DNA of 64,000 nt from Deltaproteobacteria bacterium (GTDB lineage Bacteria; Myxococcota; Kuafuiibacteriia; Kuafuiibacteriales; Kuafuiibacteriaceae): contig JADJPE010000005.1 of the NCBI GenBank assembly GCA_016713425.1, forward strand, positions 4,872,501-4,936,500, given 5' to 3'. This document shows positions 43,627 through 50,976 of the stretch, one piece after another (position 1 is the first letter of the stretch; every line of letters starts with the position of its first letter). The position numbers and the translations under genes are program-made. Below the pieces are notes generated by a model. It worked only from the letters and a program-made list of their open reading frames with translations, was not told the DNA's origin and ran no database searches.

Positions 43627-45879
43627 TCATTCGGGCCGGTCAGCGTATCGCGCCTTGAGAAGCGCAGCGGCGCACTCGGCGGTGCATACTTCATCGTAGC
43701 CGTAGCTCTCTTTCATGCGGGACGTGATCTGCTTGGCGATTTTGCGCTCCTCCTCGTTCAGGAGGTCGCGGTCATCGCCCAGGTACCGCAGCGTCGCGGT
43801 GATGTTCTTTGCGATGATCTTGTGCTGGCGCCGATAGTAGTCCTGCTCCATCTTCTGAACGTACGGGCCGAAGAGCTGCCGATAGTCCGGCGTCTGGCCC
43901 GCGTTTTCTAGCCCCCATGCGCCGATCCGTCCGATGATTGCCTTTCGGGCATCATCGCGGTTCTCGCGTTCGGCCAAGATCACGGACTCGACTTCCTTCA
44001 TGAGCTCTTCGTCCGGAGGCACGAGTTTCTGCGTGATCTTGTCGAGGACTTTCTCCTTCTTCATGAGATGGGAGACGTGACGCACGTACCGCGCGAAGAG
44101 CTCTTCGTGCCGCTTGAGTTCGACGAGTCCCATCGAGACCCGCAGCTCTTCATCGAGGATGTCCAGCCACCATTGTCGGACGACGTCGATGAACTGACCG
44201 TGCTGATGATAGCCATTTCGCGGCTCTTGCTTCAGGAAATCGTACAGCGAAGCGTCACGGACGAACGACGCCAGCTCGTCGAGCACGGGCATTGGGCTCA
44301 GACAGCGGTATTCGGGGTGATGTGCAGCGTTCAAAATGAGGGTGCGAATTTCGCGTGCCGAAGCGCCAAGCTGGCCTTCGTAGTAGAGGACGCTTCGGTA
44401 CTCATCGTAGAGAAGCCCGATGTTCTTGGATAGCTCTCGGGCTTCGATCGCCGTGCACCAGGTCGGCAACTTGCCGCTGTCGTAGATCGCCAGCTTCTCG
44501 ATCGGTGTGATGCGCTTGACGATGCTGCGCATGGGTTCCGGGTAGTGGTCGGGATCGGGCCACTTGAGTCGCGTCAAGACCGACCATAGGGCTGCGACCT
44601 CCACGACGTGAGGGGCGAGCGGCTTGGAAATGGTCGTGGACGTGATCTGCGTGCGGTAGATGAGCACCTCGTCCCCGAATCGACGAAGATACGGCACGCG
44701 AATCAGCTCGATTCGTCCCTTGAAACTGTTCCAGTCTGGATACTCCTTGAAGGCTTCGAGTTGCTTCTCGTTGGAAGACGCGATGAGCACCTCGTCGAGC
44801 TGGACCTTGAACATCGGAAGCGTGGCGGTCGCCTCCTCGCTGGTGCTGAGCAGATACTTGAACGCTTCGATCGGTCGCTTGAGAAGATCGGCATACTCGA
44901 GGAGTCCGCGATTTGCGGCCACGAGGGGACCGTGGAGCTCGTAGAGCGGGACGGTTTGGAGGGCGCGCGGGAGGTTCGCGATCGAGCGATCGGCTGTGAT
45001 CTGGCGCGCGTCGGCGTCGACGTGCATCTGAGGTTCTACGGTCGCGACGCTCCGACCGTAGCGCGGTGAAACATAGAATCGCTCGATCTGAATGTGTCGC
45101 ATGACCTCGCGATGATCGCCGTCATTGGCGACGAGGAGCGCATCGTAGATGGCTCGATCTCGGGGTGATAGATCGCCATCGATGAGGTACTTCGAGATCG
45201 TGAAGTCGTTCGAGATTCGTCCGTCGGCCCGCAGGGACTCGAAAAGCTTGGCGCGCTCGCCCCGTGGAATGAGAAAGATCGGGTGGTCGCGCAGTTCACA
45301 CGGAAGTCGCGCGTCGATTTGATCGAAGGGGAGCCCGGAGTAGGACGCGCCGTCGGGGCGTCTTTCCGTTGGTGAACTGAAGCCGAGGCGACTCTTGACG
45401 ACGTTCTCGGACGGGAAGATCCACGCGTACGTATAGAGAGCCCCCTCGGGCGTTGCTGAGTACTCCTCCATGGCGCGCTGGATACAGCGGACGATGGAGC
45501 TCTTTGCGGACCCATTAGGGCCGTGGAGCAGGATCAGCTTCGAAATGCGAGCGTCGCGGACGAAATTCGAGAGGAGCCGGTAGATCTCCTCTTGCACATG
45601 CTCTTGGCCAGCGACGCGACCGTCGCCGTTCGACCACGGTGCGTCGAAGAGTCGATATCGCCGGATCGAGCCGGTCGGAAGATCGCGCTGTTCGACCCCC
45701 CAGTGGTCGAATACATCCAATACATATTGGCTCGCGCTTCGCAAATTGCGCATGGGCTCTTTCAGAAGAAGATCGAGCCATGCCTCATAGCTCATGATCG
45801 ATCGATCATCATCGAAGGCCTGCTTGACGCGGCCCGAGAGGTTTTGCAGGAGATCTTCGGCGCGCAATGAGACGGTCAC
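43627..45879 (-). CDS. prkA: PrkA-family serine protein kinase (AAA+)
   Basis: 750 residues. The N-terminal PrkA AAA+ domain carries Walker A HGPNGSAKSSIV (about 119-130), the segment GRVAGQEHVQEEIYRLL before it and IFLIPRGERAKLF after it; the C-terminal domain contains the PrkA kinase-like region (LAIYDSGKLPTWC and following). PrkA/YeaG proteins phosphorylate themselves and other proteins; some act in starvation, sporulation or nitrogen stress. The usual partners YeaH/SpoVR are not adjacent. It follows the small membrane gene by 20 nt on the same strand. It is longer than E. coli YeaG (about 644). Confidence 0.88.
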   Translation of the reverse strand: MTVSLRAEDLLQNLSGRVKQAFDDDRSIMSYEAWLDLLLKEPMRNLRSASQYVLDVFDHWGVEQRDLPTGSIRRYRLFDAPWSNGDGRVAGQEHVQEEIYRLLSNFVRDARISKLILLHGPNGSAKSSIVRCIQRAMEEYSATPEGALYTYAWIFPSENVVKSRLGFSSPTERRPDGASYSGLPFDQIDARLPCELRDHPIFLIPRGERAKLFESLRADGRISNDFTISKYLIDGDLSPRDRAIYDALLVANDGDHREVMRHIQIERFYVSPRYGRSVATVEPQMHVDADARQITADRSIANLPRALQTVPLYELHGPLVAANRGLLEYADLLKRPIEAFKYLLSTSEEATATLPMFKVQLDEVLIASSNEKQLEAFKEYPDWNSFKGRIELIRVPYLRRFGDEVLIYRTQITSTTISKPLAPHVVEVAALWSVLTRLKWPDPDHYPEPMRSIVKRITPIEKLAIYDSGKLPTWCTAIEARELSKNIGLLYDEYRSVLYYEGQLGASAREIRTLILNAAHHPEYRCLSPMPVLDELASFVRDASLYDFLKQEPRNGYHQHGQFIDVVRQWWLDILDEELRVSMGLVELKRHEELFARYVRHVSHLMKKEKVLDKITQKLVPPDEELMKEVESVILAERENRDDARKAIIGRIGAWGLENAGQTPDYRQLFGPYVQKMEQDYYRRQHKIIAKNITATLRYLGDDRDLLNEEERKIAKQITSRMKESYGYDEVCTAECAAALLKARYADRPE

Positions 45880-45898
45880 CCTCGGTGTGTAGCGCGCT

Positions 45899-46168
45899 CT
45901 AAGGTTGCAGGAAAGCCGTCGAGGCTACGATGATGACCGCGAACAATGCGCACCCAAGTCCGACGAAGAGTGTGAGGCGATCCACGGCCATCGCCGCCAG
46001 AACCGAGCGGGCAAAGGCGCGCTGCGTCTCCGAGATCGTGCGATCCTGCGAGGCTTGCGTGATCATCGCGCGCGCGGCGACGTAATCACCCGCCTGAAAC
46101 AGGTCGACGCCTTGCTCCAGCGCATCGGCTCGGGGTTGATCGCGTCCGGCTTTCTCTCTTCGTGCCAC
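45899..46168 (-). CDS. Small membrane protein upstream of prkA
   Basis: 89 residues. A helical, TPR-like N-terminal half (ALEQGVDLFQAGDYVAARAMITQAS; SETQRAFARSVLAAM) is followed by one C-terminal membrane helix (LTLFVGLGCALFAVIIVASTAF). Tail-anchored topology is likely. It lies 20 nt upstream of the PrkA-type gene, so they should be co-expressed, and the small protein may tether it to the membrane (inference). Confidence 0.7.
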   Translation of the reverse strand: MARREKAGRDQPRADALEQGVDLFQAGDYVAARAMITQASQDRTISETQRAFARSVLAAMAVDRLTLFVGLGCALFAVIIVASTAFLQP

Positions 46169-46235
46169 GAGGCCAGCCTAACCTGACGTGGGCGCGTCGG
46201 CCACATCGTCCTCCCGGGCGCGCGACCGCGCACAT

Positions 46236-46316
46236 GGAACCTGAACGTCTATTTAGTAGAGATCGGGTGTCTGCGGGCCTGGAGGCCTCATGGGTCGGTG
46301 ACGGAACCTGAACGTC
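46236..46316. repeat. 14-bp direct repeat, possible operator
   Basis: GGAACCTGAACGTC occurs exactly at 46236-46249 and 46303-46316. The spacing of 67 bp is about six helical turns. It lies between prkA and mraZ and may bind a regulator of either. Confidence 0.4.
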
Positions 46317-46428
46317 GATCTAGGTGAGCTCCGGGTTCTCGCACCATCCGACGCGCGACTACACGCAAGTGTTTGATTTTACAAGCCATGAGCCTTGACT
46401 GCACCGGACGCCCTCTCTACCGTCCCGA

Positions 46429-46452
46429 GTGGTGGAAAGTGGATCATTGTGG
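46429..46452 (+). promoter_or_regulatory. Candidate MraZ operator
   Basis: Three GTGG motifs start at 46429, 46439 and 46449, exactly 10 bp apart, 52 to 75 bp before ATG 46504; a fourth GTGG is at 46470. MraZ is known to bind repeated GTGG-like/TGGG motifs spaced by one helical turn upstream of its own gene, so this is the expected autoregulatory site. Confidence 0.62.
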
Positions 46453-46503
46453 AGCATCTGAGAGCTCCAGTGGATCCAATGCCCATCGGAACGAGTTTGA
46501 ACG

Positions 46504-46953
46504 ATGTTTCGCGGTCGCTATGAGCATCAGCTCGATGTGAAGGGGCGCTTGGCTTTGCCCGCTGCCTTCAAGAAGACGTTGCTCGATGCGGGCGAATCGA
46601 ACCTCGTCGTAACGCCGCACATCTCATCGCCGTGTTTGGTTGCGTACCCCACTGCGGAATGGGAGGCGTTCGAGAAGCGGATCGCGAAGCTTCCGCAGTT
46701 CGATCCGAGCGTGATGATGCTGCGTCGTTTGTACGTCGGCGGTGCGATGGACTGCGCGATCGATCGCCAGGGGCGTGTCCTGATTCCTCAGATCTTGCGG
46801 GATCACGCTGCGATTCAACGCGAAGCTTTTTGGGTTGGCGGGATGCGAACGCTCGAGATCTGGTCGAAGACGAACTGGGAGACGCTGGTGGAGCACGCGC
46901 GACCTGATGTCGGGCCAGACGTCCTCGCGAAGCTTGGGGAGCTTGGGCTGTGA
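46504..46953 (+). CDS. mraZ: Transcriptional regulator MraZ
   Basis: 149 residues with two SpoVT/AbrB-like half-domains. The motif FRGRYEHQLDVKGRLALPAAFK and the second half MDCAIDRQGRVLIPQILRDHA are characteristic. It forms rings that bind GTGG repeats and represses the dcw cluster and its own promoter. First gene of the cluster, overlapping rsmH by 1-4 nt. Confidence 0.96.
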   Translation: MFRGRYEHQLDVKGRLALPAAFKKTLLDAGESNLVVTPHISSPCLVAYPTAEWEAFEKRIAKLPQFDPSVMMLRRLYVGGAMDCAIDRQGRVLIPQILRDHAAIQREAFWVGGMRTLEIWSKTNWETLVEHARPDVGPDVLAKLGELGL

Positions 46954-47924
46954 TGATCGAGCGGGAGAGAGATGAATGCGTGAACGGGAGCGGCGCCACG
47001 GACGTTCACGTCTCGGTCCTTGCCGATGAGATCATCGCGGGGCTCGCGCCACGTTCCGGCGGACGCTACATCGACGCGACGCTTGGGCTGGGTGGTCATA
47101 CCGCGCGTATGCTCGAAGCGTCGTCCCCAGACGGGCGCGTTCTTGGCATCGATCGAGACCCGGAGGCTATCGCGAGGGCGAGGGCGAGGCTCCTGCCTTT
47201 TGCGGGGAGGGTCACGATCGTGGAAGGCCACTTTTCGGAGATCGAGATGCATGCGGCACGTCATGGCTTCTTGCCTGTGCATGGCGTCATCGCCGATCTT
47301 GGAATCTCGTCGCTTCAGCTCGACACGGGGGGGCGAGGCTTCAGTTTCTTGCACGATGGGCCGCTCGATATGCGGATGGGACCGGTGGTGGGGGAGACCG
47401 CCCAAGCCATGCTCGAACGACTCGATGTCGATGCGCTCGCCGAGATCTTGCGATCCTATGGTGAGCAGGACCGTCCAAGAGCGGTCGCTCGCGCCATCCT
47501 GCGCGCCCGTGACGAAGGGGCGCTTTCGTCCACCAAAGACTTGGCTCGGGTGGTCGAGCGCGCAGTCGGACGTCGCCCGGGCACGGCGATTCACCCAGCA
47601 ACGCGCGTCTTTCAGGCGATTCGTATCGCAGTGAATCGGGAGCTGGTGGAGCTCGAGCGGTTTCTCGCTGGGCTCGCTCGGCTGGTGGTGCCCGGGGGGC
47701 GCGTTGCGGTGATCTCGTTTCATAGCCTCGAAGATCGTTTGGTGAAGCGCGCATTCGAAGGGCCGAAAGCGGAGCCCTCGCCGCACAAGCTTCCGGTGGC
47801 GCCCGACGTGGAGCCTTCGTCATGGCTGCGTGTCTCGCGGCGACCGATTACGCCGTCGGCGGCGGAGGTCGAGCGCAATCCGCGGGCTCGGAGCGCGAAG
47901 CTCCGGGTGGCGGAGAGGGTGTGA
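46950..47924 (+). CDS. rsmH: 16S rRNA (cytosine-1402 N4) methyltransferase
   Basis: 324 residues. It methylates C1402 of 16S rRNA. The opening HVSVLADEIIAGL, SAM-binding GRYIDATLGLGGHT, GVIADLGISSLQLD and the late AVISFHSLEDRLVK blocks are present. Two starts compete: GTG 46950 (4-nt overlap with mraZ) and ATG 46953 (1-nt overlap). Either gives translational coupling. Known also as mraW. It overlaps ftsL by 1 nt. Confidence 0.96.
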   Translation: MMIERERDECVNGSGATDVHVSVLADEIIAGLAPRSGGRYIDATLGLGGHTARMLEASSPDGRVLGIDRDPEAIARARARLLPFAGRVTIVEGHFSEIEMHAARHGFLPVHGVIADLGISSLQLDTGGRGFSFLHDGPLDMRMGPVVGETAQAMLERLDVDALAEILRSYGEQDRPRAVARAILRARDEGALSSTKDLARVVERAVGRRPGTAIHPATRVFQAIRIAVNRELVELERFLAGLARLVVPGGRVAVISFHSLEDRLVKRAFEGPKAEPSPHKLPVAPDVEPSSWLRVSRRPITPSAAEVERNPRARSAKLRVAERV

Positions 47925-48535
47925 TGATGAATCTCGGACGTGGTCTCGCTTCGTCTTTGGCTTCCGGTCTGGTTACGCTGCGGCAGCGCGTTTCTGCGTG
48001 GCGCTGGCGCTGGTCTTGGATCCGGGGTTGGCTTCGTGAACCGAAGCGGCCGGCTGCTCATTGTCCGCGCCCGGCAACACGCGGGAAATCTGGATCCTCC
48101 TCGGGACCTCTCGCACGTCAGAACCCTGGTGGCTTGGGCCTGGGCGTGGGCTCGGGCTCGAATCCTGGCGCGGTGCTCGCGCCTCGGCCGGCGCACGGAC
48201 TCGGGCACGGGCTTGGCCTTGGGCGCGGTTCGGGTTCGAAAACCGGAACGACGGGGCTCGATCCGTTGGTCTTGTGCGTCGGGATCGCGTTGCCCGTCGT
48301 CGCGGCCGCGCTCTTTCATGTGTGGGCCAACGTGACGTCGGTGCGGCTTGGTTACGCGTTGTCTCACGCAAGCGAGATGCATCGTGTCCTCTTGGAGGAG
48401 AACCGTGGGTTGCGCGTGGAGCTCGAGACGCTGAGATCGCAAAAGCGTCTCGAGCAGCTCGCGCGGGAGCGCTTCCACCTCGCATCGCCGCGGCCTGAGC
48501 AGATCGTGCGTGTTCGGCGTCCGGAGACTTTGTGA
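47924..48535 (+). CDS. ftsL: FtsL-like division protein with long Gly-rich N-terminus
   Basis: 203 residues from ATG 47924 inside the rsmH stop. Only the C-terminal half is FtsL-like: membrane helix (about 118-136, LVLCVGIALPVVAAALFHVW) then a coiled coil (EMHRVLLEENRGLRVELETLRSQKRLEQLARE) and the ERFHLASPRPEQIVRV end typical of FtsL. The N-terminal ~110 residues are Arg/Trp- then Gly/Leu/Ser-rich (GLGLGVGSGS, GLGHGLGLGRGS), longer than usual. Position between rsmH and ftsI supports the call. FtsL bridges FtsQ/FtsB with FtsW/FtsI. Confidence 0.85.
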   Translation: MMNLGRGLASSLASGLVTLRQRVSAWRWRWSWIRGWLREPKRPAAHCPRPATRGKSGSSSGPLARQNPGGLGLGVGSGSNPGAVLAPRPAHGLGHGLGLGRGSGSKTGTTGLDPLVLCVGIALPVVAAALFHVWANVTSVRLGYALSHASEMHRVLLEENRGLRVELETLRSQKRLEQLARERFHLASPRPEQIVRVRRPETL

Positions 48536-50976
48536 TGCGTGCTCGTGTCGTCGTAGGTGCGCCCCTTTGGCGTACGATGAGTGCCCACGCGATGCTTCGT
48601 CGTCGCATGAGCGCGAACCCGGTCTCGCGGCGAGAGAGCAAGCCGCGCGCACGCTCGCGAATTCAGCGTCGACGGCCGTCGGAGCGGCTTCTGGAGATCA
48701 TGGCGGCCACCAATGAGGCGACGCGTCGGGGCGAGGAGGCTGTCTCACCGCGCGCGCGTATCGCGTGCGTTGGGGTCGTGATGCTGCTGGCGATTGGGTT
48801 CGTGGTCGCTCGGGCGGTCGAGCTTCAGGTGACGGACGGGCGTCGGTACGAGGCTGCGGCCCGGAAGCAGGCGATGATCTCGGCGCGCGTAAAGGCGAAG
48901 CGAGGTGCGATCCGCGATCGCCACGGCAAGGAACTCGCCATTACCGTGGACGTCGACTCGGTGTACGCAGAGCCGAATCGAGTGGACGATCCCCAGGCCG
49001 CCGAAAAACTGGCGAGGACCTTGGGGTTGCCGGTGCGTACCGTGGCTCAGAAGCTCGCGCGCCGTCGATCCTTCGTCTACATCCAGCGTCGCGTCGACGC
49101 GAATGCGGCCGCGAAGGTTCGCGCGCTCGGCTTGCGCGGGGTGGGGACCCGTCCTGAGCCGAAACGCTTCTACAGCAACATGAATCTCGCCGCCCACGTG
49201 GTTGGCTTTACCAACCTCGATGGCGAAGGCGTGGCCGGGGTCGAGCGCCTGTTCGACGACGATCTCAAGGGCAAGAGCTATCTGCTTTCAGGGCTTCGAG
49301 ACGCGCTCGGTCAGAAAGTTCTGAGCGAAGGCTTCGTCCCGAGCGCAGTCCTCGAGGGGGCCGATCTCGATCTGACCATCGATCGACAGATCCAGTTCGC
49401 GGCCGACGAGGCTTTGCGAGAGGCGGTCGATGCGCACGAGGCGAAGGGCGGCGTTGCGTTGGTGCTCGAGGTCGCGACCGGTGACGTGCTGGCCATGTCG
49501 AGTTACCCAACATTCAACCCGAACAATCTAGCGCGGAGCACGCCGAACGATCACCTGAATCGGGCGATCGGTGCGGTCTACGATCCCGGATCGACGGTGA
49601 AGGTCGTGACGATCGCCGGGGCCTTGTCGTCGGGTGTCGTATCCGAGGGCGCCGAGCTCGACTGCGAGAGCGGAAAGTTTCGCATCGGTCGTCGGACCAT
49701 TCGCGACAGCAACCACGCGTACGGCGTCCTGTCGCTGTCGGAGATCATGAAGGTCTCCTCAAACATCTGCGCCGCAAAGCTCGGGCTTGCGCTCGGACGC
49801 GATCGCCTTCACCAGTGGCTGGTCGATTTCGGCCTTGGGGTGCGCACGGGGATCGAGCTTCCGGGGGAGCTTGAAGGTCTTGTTCGTCCGAAGGAACGCT
49901 GGCGCGATATCGACGTTGCGAACATCGCGTTCGGCCAGGGGCTTGCGGTCACCCCGCTCCAGATCGCCCAGGCGACGAGCGTCGTGGCCTCGGGTGGGCT
50001 GCGCAGATCTCCACGGCTCGTGCGCGCCGTGGTCGACAAGGATGGCTCTCGTCGAACGGTCGATCGACCGGCCCCGGTACGGGTGATCTCGGAAGAGACC
50101 GCACGCGCTGTCACCTCGATGATGGTCGGCGTGACGCAAGAAGGAGGCACGGCGCCCTTGGCCGCCGTTCCGGGCTTCGAAGTCGCCGGCAAGACAGGTA
50201 CCGCGCAGAAGATCGATCCGGTCACGCGAGCCTACAGCCGGGAGCTTCACGTTGCGAGCTTCGTGGGGTTCGTACCGGCGGCACGCCCGGAGGTGGTGAT
50301 CCTCGTCCTGGTCGATGAGCCGCGGCGCGGCGGCTACTACGGCGGTGTGGTCGCGGCCCCCGCCTTTCAGAAGATCGCGGTGGCGGCGCTCGCGGCGCGC
50401 GAGATCTTTCCCGATGACCCCGTGGCGCGCGAGGCTTTCCTCGACGGCCACCGTTCGCTGTCAGGTGCCGCCACCGAGAACGAGGCCGCCGCGGCGTCGC
50501 TCCGCGTCGATTCGAAAGCGAACGTGGGTGCCGATCCCGATGAATTATGGTTTGAGAACAACCACTTAGAAGCACGCTCCGAGAGCGCCACCGAGCGGGC
50601 GCTGGCGGCGGGCCTTTCGAAGAGCGCGCGGGCGGTGCTGGGTGAGGATGTCCACCTCGGCGTGAGCGAGGAGGACGGTGAACTGGGGGCGGCACGGGAA
50701 GCGACGGCGAGCGTCCCGTTCGAGCCCGAGATGCCTTCGGCGGAAGAGGCAAGTTCTGTGCTCCGGATGCCTAACTTCGCGGGTCTTGGACCTCGGGAAG
50801 TGATAGACCGATCGGCCAAGGTCCGTTGTGACCCGAGGTTGGTTGGCTCGGGCCGCGTGGTGGCGCAAAGACCGAAACCGGGAACCGTGATTTCCTCTGG
50901 CGATACGTGTGAAGTTACGCTGGCCGGTGATAAGGGCACGGATCCGAGAGGGCCCGGCCCAAGGAGCAGAGGATGA
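48532..50976 (+). CDS. ftsI: Septal transpeptidase FtsI (PBP3) with C-terminal PASTA domain
   Basis: 814 residues from GTG 48532 (ATG 48535 possible). Membrane helix near 80-97 (VGVVMLLAIGFVVARAVEL), PBP dimer domain, then the transpeptidase: SxxK at S354-K357 (DPGSTVKVV), SxN at 409-411 (SSN) and KTG at 554-556. It crosslinks septal peptidoglycan. A PASTA-like domain closes it (about 742-805, MPNFAGLGPREVIDRSA and QRPKPGTVISSGDTCEV), as in SpoVD/Pbp2x-type proteins but rarer in Gram-negatives. A 100-residue acidic disordered linker separates the two. Overlaps ftsL and murE by 4 nt each. Confidence 0.95.
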   Translation: MMRARVVVGAPLWRTMSAHAMLRRRMSANPVSRRESKPRARSRIQRRRPSERLLEIMAATNEATRRGEEAVSPRARIACVGVVMLLAIGFVVARAVELQVTDGRRYEAAARKQAMISARVKAKRGAIRDRHGKELAITVDVDSVYAEPNRVDDPQAAEKLARTLGLPVRTVAQKLARRRSFVYIQRRVDANAAAKVRALGLRGVGTRPEPKRFYSNMNLAAHVVGFTNLDGEGVAGVERLFDDDLKGKSYLLSGLRDALGQKVLSEGFVPSAVLEGADLDLTIDRQIQFAADEALREAVDAHEAKGGVALVLEVATGDVLAMSSYPTFNPNNLARSTPNDHLNRAIGAVYDPGSTVKVVTIAGALSSGVVSEGAELDCESGKFRIGRRTIRDSNHAYGVLSLSEIMKVSSNICAAKLGLALGRDRLHQWLVDFGLGVRTGIELPGELEGLVRPKERWRDIDVANIAFGQGLAVTPLQIAQATSVVASGGLRRSPRLVRAVVDKDGSRRTVDRPAPVRVISEETARAVTSMMVGVTQEGGTAPLAAVPGFEVAGKTGTAQKIDPVTRAYSRELHVASFVGFVPAARPEVVILVLVDEPRRGGYYGGVVAAPAFQKIAVAALAAREIFPDDPVAREAFLDGHRSLSGAATENEAAAASLRVDSKANVGADPDELWFENNHLEARSESATERALAAGLSKSARAVLGEDVHLGVSEEDGELGAAREATASVPFEPEMPSAEEASSVLRMPNFAGLGPREVIDRSAKVRCDPRLVGSGRVVAQRPKPGTVISSGDTCEVTLAGDKGTDPRGPGPRSRG

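Larger units (their letters stand above)
46169..46503. other. Intergenic region upstream of the dcw cluster
   Basis: 335 nt between the prkA operon and mraZ. It holds two copies of GGAACCTGAACGTC (46236-46249 and 46303-46316, 67 bp apart) and a triple GTGG box at 46429-46452. It is likely the dcw promoter region. No ORF is credible. Confidence 0.5.
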
